The notes under the pieces are model-generated. The model saw only the letters and a program-made list of their open reading frames with translations. It ran no database searches and had not been told where the DNA came from. Below, piece by piece: positions 1 to 8,414 of a DNA stretch of 64,000 nucleotides. The position numbers were made by a program, and so were the translations under genes. Where the stretch lies: the NCBI RefSeq assembly GCF_003664125.1, contig NZ_RCCP01000001.1:806001-870000 (forward strand). The letters are read 5' to 3'. This stretch comes from Planococcus citreus (GTDB lineage Bacteria > Bacillota > Bacilli > Bacillales_A > Planococcaceae). Each line of letters starts with the position of its first letter. Within the stretch, counting starts at the first letter, position 1.

Positions 1-175
1 CAGGCTTTAAATTGAATTCATGGACGAAATGCATAAACACTTGCCTTGGGATCCCAAGTTCCTGGGCGCCAGTGGCAGGGCCGTAATCTTTGTCGATGTA
101 GATGGTGCGCATGATTTGTTCGATCGGTTCCCCGTATTTTTTCTCTAAGCGGTGTTGGTATTCAGCAAAATCCAT
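1..175 (-). CDS. Partial hypothetical protein with HTH-like N-terminus
   Basis: Reading from an ATG at 175 the frame stays open to the window edge, so only the first 58 residues are seen (MDFAEYQHRLEKKYG...). An AGGTGG ribosome binding site lies just upstream. The stretch GPATGAQELGIPRQVF has the spacing of a helix-turn-helix, suggesting a small DNA-binding or adaptor protein. I do not recognise the family; the remainder lies outside the window. It is separated from the glycosyltransferase on the same strand by about 200 bases with no clear terminator. Confidence 0.6.
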   Translation of the reverse strand, partial: MDFAEYQHRLEKKYGEPIEQIMRTIYIDKDYGPATGAQELGIPRQVFMHFVHEFNLKP

Positions 176-374
176 CCTGCTCCACCTGCTTTCTGCTTAT
201 TCAGGGAGTGACTGGAGTCCCTTCCTGTATTATCTAATTTTTAGTATACAGCAGGTTTTCTCCAATTCCTAGACCAAATGATACAAATAACCGATAAATA
301 TTTTCCATTTTCATCAATTCGTCTTGAACGACACTTTTTTGAGCGAACTTTCAGACGAATTATATTTAGCACTA

Positions 375-1535
375 TTAGCCCTCACTTTTGTTTGCCTGTG
401 GCAATTTTCCGTTCGCCAGCTCGAGAAACTCCTTCATCACGGCATCGATTCCGAACTTGCGTGCTTTTTGCTTGCAGCGTTCCACCACTTTTCGGTAGGC
501 GTTTTCCGAGACGAGCAGATTTTTCACCAGCTCGCCGATTTCGTAAGTCTCTGGTGCTTCCCAGTAAGATTCCCCGACTTCATAAGGCGGCAATTCATGG
601 AAATAGCCTTCCGATAGCGCTTCGGCGTCATTGGCGCGTGACGTGATGCCCGGAACGCCCGCTCCGCACGCCTGGATCATCACCGCACCCGATCCGATAA
701 AGCAGAAACTGTCTTTCAGCACATCTTCCATCCGCCCGCCTTTTGGCATCGAATGCAGAAAGATGTGTTCCCTTGCTTCGGATTCGTCGATGCTTTTCCG
801 GAGACGCGCTTCGTCCGGCCCTTCCCCGTAAATATGGTACGTAAATTCGGGATCGATCTGGATGAGCTCTTCCATCAACTCGATCACTTGTGCGTAATGG
901 GTCGTGAAGGCTTGGATCGCCCCAACCGAAACGATGCGCCTTGAATGCGGGCTGCCGAGCTGTTGGTCTTCAGTACCTTGTTCCACAGGCGGCGGCATGA
1001 ATTGTTCCGGCACTTCGGTCTCTAATGCCCTCGCCGTATAGCGCCTTATGGTCGGGTTCATGAACACCAGTTTTTGATGAAACCCTTTATCAATCGCCTT
1101 CAGCGCGCGGATAATTTTTTTATTGCGTTCGAGCTTATACAGTTCCGGCTGATAGACGCCGGATAGGCGCACATGTGCAGGCAACGCATACGACAACAAC
1201 AAGCCGGACGGGCTGAACGAATAAACCAGATCGTATTTATCGGACCGCACGAGCTGGTTCAATACGGACAAATCGAGCGGCGGTTCCTTGCCGTTATCGC
1301 GGACGATGAGCTCAAGCCCATCGATCTGCTGGAGGTGTTTGAGAAGTGGGCCGCCGCTGCTGTAGAGAAAGACACTTACTTCGTAGCCGTTATCTACCAG
1401 CCAGCGCGACATGCGGATGATGAGCGCTTCCACGCCGCCCGCTTTCATATGTTTATGGACGAGGGCAATTTTCCGGACTTGGCCGCTCGCCTTGTGATGG
1501 CTTTCTTCATTATGAATCGTTTCAAATGGGATCAT
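375..1535 (-). CDS. Family 4-like glycosyltransferase
   Basis: Predicted cytosolic glycosyltransferase of the GT-B fold, likely moving a sugar from a nucleotide donor onto an envelope or secondary polymer. The N-terminal Rossmann half begins KIALVHKHMKAGGVEALIIR, the typical glycine-rich GT4 start, and the C-terminal half carries an acceptable donor-binding region (IYGEGPDEARLRKSI, then GSGAVMIQACGAGVPGITS). The usual E-x7-E donor motif is weak here. An upstream ATG at 1547 exists, but AGGTG sits 5 bases before the ATG at 1535, so I use 1535. It follows the RmlB-like gene by 36 bases on the same strand, so the two are probably one transcript for activated-sugar modification and transfer. Substrate unknown. 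Confidence 0.8.
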   Translation of the reverse strand: MIPFETIHNEESHHKASGQVRKIALVHKHMKAGGVEALIIRMSRWLVDNGYEVSVFLYSSGGPLLKHLQQIDGLELIVRDNGKEPPLDLSVLNQLVRSDKYDLVYSFSPSGLLLSYALPAHVRLSGVYQPELYKLERNKKIIRALKAIDKGFHQKLVFMNPTIRRYTARALETEVPEQFMPPPVEQGTEDQQLGSPHSRRIVSVGAIQAFTTHYAQVIELMEELIQIDPEFTYHIYGEGPDEARLRKSIDESEAREHIFLHSMPKGGRMEDVLKDSFCFIGSGAVMIQACGAGVPGITSRANDAEALSEGYFHELPPYEVGESYWEAPETYEIGELVKNLLVSENAYRKVVERCKQKARKFGIDAVMKEFLELANGKLPQANKSEG

Positions 1536-1571
1536 GGGACACCTCATGGCAACTGTCGTTTGGTTTACGTG

Positions 1572-2594
1572 TTATACAACTTCCCAGAGCCGCTTTTTCG
1601 ACAGCGTCCAGTCGATGGTTTCTTTGATGCCTTGATCGAAATGAGTTTCGGGGACGAAATCGAGCTTTAGTTTCAGTTTGTCGGCTGAAACGGCGAACCG
1701 GTGAGGCGCCTTGGCCCCGCCTGCCTGTTCTACAAAGCGGATGTAATGCTGATAGCTATCATTTCCCGGGAAATGACGGTCGAGCGATGCGCAGATCCGT
1801 TCCACGATTTCGAGTGTCTTGAGCGGCGCCTCGCCTCCCGCAAGATACGTCTCGCCTGCATCACCTAAATGGAACACGGTATCTGCGGCACGCCAGAAAT
1901 CATCGATATACAGCCAGTCGTGGACATCTTCGCCTCCTGAATAGACAGGGATGATGCTGCCGGATAGGGCTTTTTGCAAAATGATCGGAATGAGCTTATC
2001 GTCTTGCTGATGCGGACCGAAGACATTCGATGCCTGCAAGATGACCGTATCGATCCCGTAGCTCTCATGGAATCCTGTGACCATCAAATCCGAACTCGCT
2101 TTGCTCGCCGCGTAGGGGCTGATCGGATCGTATTTCAAAGTCTCGTCCGCAAAACCATCTGCTCTCGGACCGTATACTTGATCGGTCGAGATATGCAAAA
2201 AGCGTGAGCCTGCGTAGCGTGGTTTCATTTCAAACGGGCCATCCATCCATTGCTTGCGCGCGGCATCGAGCACATGGAACGTGCCGAGCACATTGGTTTC
2301 CGCAAAAATGCCCGGATTTCGCATCGATTCGCCGACATGCGTTTTCGCCGCAAAATGGGCGACATCGCTAATCTCATAATGTTCGAATAGTTGTGCGACC
2401 GCATCGCTATTGCGGATATCGACTTGGTGAAACGCATAGCGATTGCAAGCTGCTAACGGCCGCAACAGTTCCGGCACGTTGTCCGCTTCCTCGTCGATCG
2501 CCACTACTTGGTAGGCCGGGTATTTGATAAGTAATTCGTGGATAAAGCGCGATCCCAAAAAGCCGTGTCCTCCCGTTACTAAAATCGTTCTCAT
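1572..2594 (-). CDS. RmlB-like NAD-dependent dehydratase/epimerase (extended SDR)
   Basis: Nucleotide-sugar modifying enzyme of the dTDP-glucose 4,6-dehydratase family. The NAD-binding motif GGHGFLGSRF opens the protein, the catalytic YAASK (Tyr-x3-Lys) is followed by the RmlB-like ASSDLMV, and the C-terminal sugar-binding half contains DDKLIPIILQKAL and DWLYIDD, all RmlB hallmarks. Length (340 residues) is normal. The active-site segment reads ISTDQVYG, where classical dehydratases have TDEVYG: the catalytic Glu is Gln. That may mean altered chemistry (epimerase, or slow dehydratase). Start chosen at 2594 because GGAGG lies 11 bases upstream; a longer frame to 2645 lacks a site. Forms a pair with the downstream glycosyltransferase. 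Confidence 0.85.
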   Translation of the reverse strand: MRTILVTGGHGFLGSRFIHELLIKYPAYQVVAIDEEADNVPELLRPLAACNRYAFHQVDIRNSDAVAQLFEHYEISDVAHFAAKTHVGESMRNPGIFAETNVLGTFHVLDAARKQWMDGPFEMKPRYAGSRFLHISTDQVYGPRADGFADETLKYDPISPYAASKASSDLMVTGFHESYGIDTVILQASNVFGPHQQDDKLIPIILQKALSGSIIPVYSGGEDVHDWLYIDDFWRAADTVFHLGDAGETYLAGGEAPLKTLEIVERICASLDRHFPGNDSYQHYIRFVEQAGGAKAPHRFAVSADKLKLKLDFVPETHFDQGIKETIDWTLSKKRLWEVV

Positions 2595-3007
2595 GATTGG
2601 CTTTTCCTCCTCTCCTATCGGTTTGAATCCCACATCAGTTCTCATGGTGCCCCCACCTCTTCCGCCGTTTTCTCTAATTTACCGGTCAGAAGTTAAAAAC
2701 AAGTAAAAAACTTGTATTTTAAATAATGGTTTAAGTATACAAAAAAATTAGGTATTATGGAACACTTTTGGTAAATTTTAAGAGACTATAGTTATAACTA
2801 TTGCAAGATATTATCCATTTACTTAATAAGAAGAGAACAAACTTGCAGTAAACCCCGTTTCTTTATAAATTATTGCTATTAGAAATCGTGTTTTGTATTA
2901 GAAATTAGAGAGAAAGAATGAATCTTGGGGTTTTCGGCGTTAGAAAAGGTGGCTATTATGTAGAAGAAAGCGAAATTGGGTATGGTAAGGTAACGGAAAG
3001 AAAGGAG
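2595..3007. other. AT-rich divergent intergenic region
   Basis: About 400 bases between the divergent SDR gene and a small membrane protein gene. It is strongly AT-rich, with runs of TATA-like sequence around 2720-2770 and 2850-2900, and probably holds both promoters. I could not define a convincing -35/-10 pair or an operator. Confidence 0.4.
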
Positions 3008-3283
3008 ATGTGGCGTATCGAGATACCAATTGTTATGTATATTCTTTTCGTAGGCGCTGCGCTCATTATGGGGGCACTCTCTGCCATTATTTTCATGACG
3101 ATCTATCGCAAGAACAAACGCGCTGGCCTATTAGTGGGCTCGCTGTTCCTTCTCTGGTTTGCCTATCAGATGTTCACGCTGTCCAATATCTCCGCATCGC
3201 TCGCTGTGACGGTGTTTGTGGTTTATCTGTTCTACGGGATTGCGGCTTATCGGAAGTTGAAAGCTGAAGGATCTTTGGCTTGA
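3008..3283 (+). CDS. Small three-helix membrane protein
   Basis: Roughly 90 residues with hydrophobic segments at about 6-28, 38-55 and 60-78 and a basic loop YRKNKR between the first two; probably an integral membrane protein of unknown function. The start is uncertain. A longer frame opens at 2918 with a weak site and an unnatural-looking charged leader. AAAGGAG at 3001-3007 touches the ATG at 3008; at optimal spacing (9 bases) the in-frame codon is ATC at 3017, which would give a compact N-terminus IEIPIVMYILF. No neighbour suggests a role. A repeat element follows. Confidence 0.55.
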   Translation: MWRIEIPIVMYILFVGAALIMGALSAIIFMTIYRKNKRAGLLVGSLFLLWFAYQMFTLSNISASLAVTVFVVYLFYGIAAYRKLKAEGSLA

Positions 3284-3389
3284 GGGATCAGCCCCGCTAG
3301 GGGGATTTGTGTCAATCTGGCTCATTCACCTTGTTCTGGTTATAGTGAATGGAGAACTGGTTGCCTGATGCGTCTGTTTTTATTCGCAG

Positions 3390-3835
3390 TCACCGCTTAG
3401 GGTTGAGCTTTCGCCATAAGCCAATGAATTGGCGAAAGGCAGTTGAGCCGATTCATTTGCGACACATCTGCCTCGCAGATGTGGGAGCAAGGTGTTTAAG
3501 CGAGGCTAAGCAAAGCGACAGCAGAGAAATGACTTTGCTGAAGTTGATGATTGCTTCGCTTCACCCATGGCGCGGAACTGCTTGGAAATTTCATTGTGAA
3601 GAGTTAGTGAGATGTGAGTGTTACAGTACTTATCGCACGGCTGTATTGACACTTAGTATTTGGGGTGACTGACTAAAGCTTGTCTATTCCACTGCACAAA
3701 GAAACTTTGCATTGGAAGCGGCTGAAGCCGGCCCCCGGGCAGCTTGAAAACGCGACGTCCTGTCGCATCAGCTGCATGACCCGCATCCTGCAGACCCAAA
3801 GCGTCGGCTTGCAGCGCAATCTCCCCCCACTATCC
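3390..3835 (+). repeat. Composite dispersed intergenic repeat (B part plus A part), copy 1
   Basis: GC-rich, hairpin-rich non-coding sequence. The first part (about 3390-3605) has GGGTTGAGCTTTCG facing GCTTCACCCATGGCGCGGAA and the block TTCATTTGCGAC-CATCTGCC. The second part (about 3715-3835) carries GGAAGCGGCTGAAGCC, GCGACGTCCTGTCGC, AGCTGCATGACCC and GCAGCGCAATCTCCCCC. The same two parts in the same order recur at 39655-39880. Open frames across it look spurious. Confidence 0.7.
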
Positions 3836-3849
3836 TTTCCTATATAAAA

Positions 3850-3892
3850 CAAAAAAACAGACCCGAGAAAAAATCTCTCCGGTCTGTTTTTC
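3850..3892 (-). terminator. Intrinsic terminator of the cpdB-like gene
   Basis: On the minus strand ACAGACC...GGTCTGT arms (with GAGA/TCTC extension) are followed by a run of T. It lies directly after the stop codon at 3896. Confidence 0.8.
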
Positions 3893-3895
3893 TGT

Positions 3896-5911
3896 TTACT
3901 GGATCGTGTAGCCGTATTTCGCGAAGCCGTTTTGTGTGGCTTCGATATACTGGATCGCTGGCTCTTTTTCTGCCAAGCTTTGTGCTGAATTCGACGTTTC
4001 GAACACAAGATTCGGGTCGCCTGCTACCGGCGCAAACTGCCAGTTACCGTCTGCAGACGGGTCGATTGTACCGACTTCTACGATGTAATCCTGGATCGCT
4101 TGGCGGTTCTCATACGCAAAGTCGATGGATTCTGTTGCATTGCGGACGCCTGGGAAGTTGCCGCTTGCACGGTAGTTGTTCGTCACAACTAAGAATTCCT
4201 GGTTCGGGTCGATCGCTGCACCTTCGTATTGAAGGTTCTCGATGCGTTCTGCGCCTTCATTGACAACAGCGCCTTCGCCGTCGTATTTCGCTGGCTCTGT
4301 GATGTCGATATCGTATGTGACACCGTCGATGACATCGAAGTTATACGTGCGGTAGTTGTCGTTGATGAATGTCTGCTCGCCCGCTGCGTTCGGGTCGATT
4401 TGCTTGAACTGGCCGGCTGACATTTCGAGCCATTCCTTAAGGTCTGCGCCTGTCAGTTTCAAGACGAAGACAGTGTTGTCGTAGACGTAAAGGTCTGCGA
4501 CGTTCTTGATGGCGATTTCGCCAGTTTCGATATTCGTGTAGTAATCGCCGCCGTTGCGTCCGCCTGCTTTAAACGGAGCTGCTGCGGAAAGTAACGGAAG
4601 ATCTGCGTTTGCCGTTCCAGCGAGTTGCTGCTCGGCGTACCAAAGTTGTGCATTGTTGACGATCTGCACGGACGGGTCATCTTGCACAAGTGAGAAATAG
4701 CTGTTGATCGGAGCCGTTGTTTCGCCGACAGGGCTGCGGATGTATTCCACCGTGCCTTCGTGCGTTTCTTTCACGGCTTCAATCACTTGCTCAGCGACTT
4801 CATCTGTCTTTGAATCAATGGCGCGCAGTTCCGCTTCACCGTTTGTGATGCGCCATTTCTTGCCGCGCGGCTCCAGCGTCAAATCGATGACGCCGAGATG
4901 GCTGCCGAATTTACCAGGCATGACCACCGGCGTGCCGTTGATCGTTCCGTTTTCCTGGTCGACATTCGCCAATTCGCTATAAGATCCTGGGAACACGTCA
5001 TGGTTGTGGCCCGTGATGATGGCATCGACGCCGTCCACTTCCGTTAATTGATAGGTAACGTTTTCTTCGCCGACCGTATGGACTTCATCGCCCATGCCGG
5101 AGTGGGAAAGAACAACGACGACGTCCGCTCCTGCTTTCTCGACTTCCGGAATGAATTTCTCGACCGTTTCGACAGCATCTTTGGCGATGACTTCGCCTTC
5201 AAGATGCGCGCGGTCCCATTCCATGATGCCCGGTGCCACGACGCCGATGACGCCGACTTGGATCGTGTGTTTCTTGCCTTTGCGGTCCGTCACTTCTTTA
5301 TCCATGATCGTGTACGGCGTGAAACGGTTCTCGCCGGTTTCTACATCATAGACATTGGCATTGAGTACCGGGAACGGTGCTTCCTCTAATGCGTTATCGA
5401 GATACTCAAGGCCGAAGTTGAATTCGTGGTTGCCGAGTGTCGACGCATCGAAATCGAGTGACTCGAGCGCTGCGAATGCAGGATGCAATTCATCTTTTTC
5501 GAGCGGATCGACATTCACTTTATAGCCGCCGAACGGAGTGCCTTGGATCAAGTCGCCGTTATCGAACAACAATGTGTTGTCATTTTCCTCGCGCGCATCT
5601 TCAATCAAGACTCCTGTTTTCGCGAGCGACAATGAATTGGATTTCGCGTCGCGGTAGTAATCGTAGTTAACGAAGTTTGTATGTAAATCTGAGGTGCCGA
5701 GAATCTGTAATTCCACTTCTTTGAGTTTTCCTTTTTTGCCGCTGTTCTTCCATTCCTGGATGTATTCTTTAAAGCTTTGCCCCTTGCCTTTTCCAGGGTT
5801 CTCTTGCGCTTGCGGATTGCTATCTCCCGCTGCAATCGCTGGTGCCCCCGTTGTCAAACTGCCTAGCGCAAGCACCGAAGCGGCGAGCGTCAAGGATAGT
5901 TTCTTGCTCAT
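3896..5911 (-). CDS. Secreted 5'-nucleotidase / 2',3'-cyclic-nucleotide phosphodiesterase
   Basis: Exported metallophosphoesterase of the CpdB/YfkN family (671 residues) that releases phosphate and nucleoside from extracellular nucleotides. A typical Sec signal peptide (MSKKLSLTLAASVLALGSL... ending near GAPAIAAG) starts the protein. Metal-binding motifs appear in order: LGTSDLHTNF, NGDLIQGTPFGG, LGNHEFNFG, VLSHSGMGDE and TGHNHDVFPG. The second half is the 5'-nucleotidase C-terminal domain (AAPFKAGGRNGGDYY; NYRASGNFPGV). No LPXTG anchor or S-layer repeats are seen, so it may be released or loosely wall-bound. Start at 5911 is set by GAGGAGAT upstream; a frame to 5947 lacks a site. Transcribed alone, with its own terminator. 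Confidence 0.9.
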   Translation of the reverse strand: MSKKLSLTLAASVLALGSLTTGAPAIAAGDSNPQAQENPGKGKGQSFKEYIQEWKNSGKKGKLKEVELQILGTSDLHTNFVNYDYYRDAKSNSLSLAKTGVLIEDAREENDNTLLFDNGDLIQGTPFGGYKVNVDPLEKDELHPAFAALESLDFDASTLGNHEFNFGLEYLDNALEEAPFPVLNANVYDVETGENRFTPYTIMDKEVTDRKGKKHTIQVGVIGVVAPGIMEWDRAHLEGEVIAKDAVETVEKFIPEVEKAGADVVVVLSHSGMGDEVHTVGEENVTYQLTEVDGVDAIITGHNHDVFPGSYSELANVDQENGTINGTPVVMPGKFGSHLGVIDLTLEPRGKKWRITNGEAELRAIDSKTDEVAEQVIEAVKETHEGTVEYIRSPVGETTAPINSYFSLVQDDPSVQIVNNAQLWYAEQQLAGTANADLPLLSAAAPFKAGGRNGGDYYTNIETGEIAIKNVADLYVYDNTVFVLKLTGADLKEWLEMSAGQFKQIDPNAAGEQTFINDNYRTYNFDVIDGVTYDIDITEPAKYDGEGAVVNEGAERIENLQYEGAAIDPNQEFLVVTNNYRASGNFPGVRNATESIDFAYENRQAIQDYIVEVGTIDPSADGNWQFAPVAGDPNLVFETSNSAQSLAEKEPAIQYIEATQNGFAKYGYTIQ

Positions 5912-6175
5912 TCTTCCATCTCCTCTTAGTTCATAATGGTCAAGCAAAGTTATTATACTACTTCGGGTTTCGGAATAGAATGCGTTTACACAAAATTGTG
6001 TCTATTGTAATAAGCTTTACTTGATGGAACTGTATTGATGGGTTTCTGGAGAACAAATAGTCATGCGAGAATTATAGCTAATTGATTAGTTGTGTGAGAT
6101 GGGGTGGGAATTACATTCAACTGAAGTTGATAGAGACTTGTAATTGGTTCTGTTTTTAGTGTCTGTTTATGTAGC

Positions 6176-6290
6176 CGCAGTGTCCGCTTGGGGTTGAGCT
6201 TTCGCAATAAGCTAAGAAGAACGCTTGTCTTATTGCTTCGCTTCACCCTTGGCGCGGAACCGCTTTTAGATCTCGTTGATTGTGAATAGT
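6176..6290 (+). repeat. Dispersed intergenic repeat, B-type copy
   Basis: CGCTTGGGGTTGAGCTTTCG, then CAATAAG pairing with CTTATTG, then GCTTCGCTTCACCCTTGGC and GCGGAACCGCTTTTAG. The same order is present near 3390-3605 and, more diverged, at 10596-10726. The rest of 5912-6361 shows no gene. Confidence 0.65.
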
Positions 6291-6361
6291 CACGAGTGAG
6301 TGGTTTTGCATCCCGCATCCGCTGTTATATACAGCTTAGTGTTTGTAGAACTTCAATCCGT

Positions 6362-6401
6362 AAAAAAAGAGCAGTCGCTTTGACCGCTCCGTTTTGTTTT
6401 G
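6362..6401 (-). terminator. Intrinsic terminator of the Ltp-repeat gene
   Basis: Minus strand GAGCGGTC...GACTGCTC hairpin followed by seven T, just past the stop at 6425. Confidence 0.7.
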
Positions 6402-6424
6402 AGTTTTGCACGATTCTTCTTTGG

Positions 6425-7327
6425 TTACAAACCAATTGTGTCTACTGCGTAGACGGCGTCAGCATTGCTAAAGCCTTCAAATTCCAGCTGTTCAATGAGA
6501 CCGGCTCTGGAAAATGGCGTGTAGTCCAAGTAATCCTGTGCTTTTTTGACGGCTTGTTCTCTCCAGTCGACAGTGATGTTTTCGACAGCATACGCGGCAT
6601 CTTCATTGCTGAAACCTTCGAAGACCAGCTGTTCGATGAGGCCAGATTTGGAGAAGGCTGTGTATGCCAGGTAATCTTGGGCTTTGAGGACAGATTGAGC
6701 TCTCCAATCGACATCGATTTTGTCGACTGCGTATACAGCATCTGCATTGCTATAGCCCTCGAATTCCAATTGCTCCACTAGGCCGTTCTTCGAGAAGGCA
6801 GTATAGCTGATGTAATTTTTGGCGTGTTCGACTGCTTGTTGTTGGGATAGCGTTCCGGCTTCGGCAGCCGCTTTTTCTGCTGCGGCTTTTTCTGCCGCTT
6901 CCTCTTCAGCTGCGTTGCGAGCTGCTTCTTCCTCAGCTTCGCGGGCGGCGGCTTCTTCTGCTTCACGTTCTGCTTCTTCTGCCGCAGCTTGTTCTTCCGC
7001 CTCTTTTGCTGCAGCTTCCGCAGCTTCTTCCGCTTCGCGAGCGGCTTGTTCTTCCGCTTCGCGCTCAGCATCTTCATCGGCTGTTTCTTCCTCAGGCGGT
7101 GCTTCAGCTTCTACTTCTTCCACAGCTGCCAGATCTTCTTCGACCGGATCCGCCGTGACTCCAAGCATTACGAACGAAATCAATAACGCAGGCACAAAGT
7201 ACATCACAACTTTCTTTCGGTTGCGTCCGGATTCAGGCAGCCACTTCAAAATAAGGCTCGGTTTGATTAAACCTATAATCAAGGCAATCCCAGAAAGCAA
7301 AAACAGCAGCAAGAAAACATTATCCAT
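6425..7327 (-). CDS. Membrane protein with three Ltp-type repeats on an Ala/Glu-rich stalk
   Basis: A 300-residue envelope protein. Two N-terminal hydrophobic helices (about 4-24 and 39-56) anchor it. Residues about 60-158 are almost wholly Ala, Glu, Lys and Arg in heptad-like order (EAEEQAAREAEEAAEAAAKE), predicting a long helical stalk or coiled coil. Residues 162-300 are three near-identical 47-residue units, each of the form AxxxAxxYxxYTxFSxxGLxEQLxFEGxSNxDAxYAVxxIxVDW. This is the Ltp (host-cell-surface) domain, also known from the TP-J34 lipoprotein that blocks phage DNA entry. The units are also alike in DNA (period about 141 bases), so the array grew by duplication. Monocistronic, with its own terminator. 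A surface or superinfection-exclusion role is inference. Confidence 0.85.
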   Translation of the reverse strand: MDNVFLLLFLLSGIALIIGLIKPSLILKWLPESGRNRKKVVMYFVPALLISFVMLGVTADPVEEDLAAVEEVEAEAPPEEETADEDAEREAEEQAAREAEEAAEAAAKEAEEQAAAEEAEREAEEAAAREAEEEAARNAAEEEAAEKAAAEKAAAEAGTLSQQQAVEHAKNYISYTAFSKNGLVEQLEFEGYSNADAVYAVDKIDVDWRAQSVLKAQDYLAYTAFSKSGLIEQLVFEGFSNEDAAYAVENITVDWREQAVKKAQDYLDYTPFSRAGLIEQLEFEGFSNADAVYAVDTIGL

Positions 7328-7759
7328 TCTTTTCCCTCCTCATTAAATGATTGGATGGCAGTAAACAAGGATTAGCCTATTCGTATTTATTAATGACTAT
7401 ATGCCAACTCCTTCAATAGAACTTTTTAACCGAACTAATTGTCTTAATTTTCATTATAATGATTAATTATTACTAAAACAATGAAAAAATCTATTTATTC
7501 TAATTCCAAGATTTCTTCAATCAAAAAAGCAGACCCAAGAAAAGTTTTCTCCGGCCTGCCTTTGTTTAACTAAAGTGTCTAATTTTGAAATTCTACATCT
7601 GATTTTTAGCTTCCTGTTTCTTATCCATTCACTTGTGAAACGGAAGACAAAGTTGCCATAGCGGATCCACTCAAACTTTCTCCGTCCGATACCCAAAACC
7701 AAAATCTTTGAATTGTTGGGTGTCGCCTCTTCCTTCTTTGGCCGCTCTATTTGCCAAAA
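7328..7759. other. Intergenic region with an orphan terminator-like hairpin
   Basis: Contains the AT-rich promoter area of the Ltp gene (about 7340-7500) and, at 7523-7563, a hairpin GCAGACC...GGCCTGC whose flanks (CAGACCC-AGAAAA, then TCTCCGG and CTGTTTAAC-like sequence) resemble the cpdB terminator at 3850-3892. It may mark a lost gene. A minus-strand open frame across 7517-7774 has no ribosome site or recognisable product. Confidence 0.4.
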
Positions 7760-7790
7760 CAAAAAGCCCTGCAAACAACAGAGCTTTATT
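7760..7790 (-). terminator. Intrinsic terminator after the 7813 lipoprotein gene
   Basis: AAAGCcCTG and CAGaGCTTT form a short stem with one mismatch; on the minus strand it ends in TTTTTG. Confidence 0.6.
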
Positions 7791-7812
7791 ACCTTTATGC
7801 TATTTATACGTC

Positions 7813-8223
7813 CTATTGAAGAATCTTTTTCAGATCTTGCGTCTGTTCTGCCGTCAGCCTGAAGAATTCTTGGTTTTCTTTATGGGATAGGACGTTGCGT
7901 TCATTGGACATGATGGCCCGGCCATTGTCGCGGTACCAGACAAAACGACGGACTTCCTGGACGCCATCGTCTGGGCGGTCAATGGTGAAGACAGCCTGCG
8001 GTTCAACCGACAACCGGTCGAGCGACTCGAGCTCGGTTTCGTTTTGCAGAATCGTTCTGAGTGACACAATGGAAGCTCGGTCACTGATGTCTTTCTGGAA
8101 ATGAACCCCTTCGGTCAAGCCATCGCTAAATGGCACGCCGACCCGTATGACTTCATTATGTGTACATGCCGATAGCACAATCGCCATCGCTATCATTACG
8201 CCTAGCCAAATCGACCTCTTGAT
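7813..8223 (-). CDS. Putative lipoprotein, unknown function
   Basis: The translated signal region KRSIWLGVMIAMAIVLSACTH is a complete lipoprotein signal peptide with lipobox LSAC; the mature part (about 115 residues, ending TAEQTQDLKKILQ) is soluble and not recognised. The first standard start is ATG at 8196, but this would remove the basic n-region. A very strong site, AAAGGGGTGAT, lies 5-7 bases before an in-frame ATC at 8223, with a TAA stop immediately upstream and no ATG, GTG or TTG between. I therefore suggest initiation at ATC (or the ATT a few codons on); this is inference. It is alone on its strand between two terminators. Confidence 0.6.
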   Translation of the reverse strand: MKRSIWLGVMIAMAIVLSACTHNEVIRVGVPFSDGLTEGVHFQKDISDRASIVSLRTILQNETELESLDRLSVEPQAVFTIDRPDDGVQEVRRFVWYRDNGRAIMSNERNVLSHKENQEFFRLTAEQTQDLKKILQ

Positions 8224-8414
8224 ACTATCACCCCTTTATACCCACAAACCCGCCTTTATTTACAATTAAATACAGCTTATCATGGTATTCCGTTTAATAC
8301 GAGTTATTCTATCAAATCCATCAAATTTTTAATCATTAACCCCGTCCACACACTGCCACATTAATCAGTGGCCTCTTGTGTATAGAGTTATATAGACATA
8401 AGTGCTTAGATTCC

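Noticed and set aside
3349-3672. Plus-strand open frame of 107 codons
   Set aside because: It lies inside the dispersed repeat, has no ribosome site, and its translation is not like a protein.
6819-7346. Ala/Ser-rich plus-strand open frame
   Set aside because: Antisense of the Ala/Glu stalk of the Ltp gene; composition is a by-product of the repeated codons.
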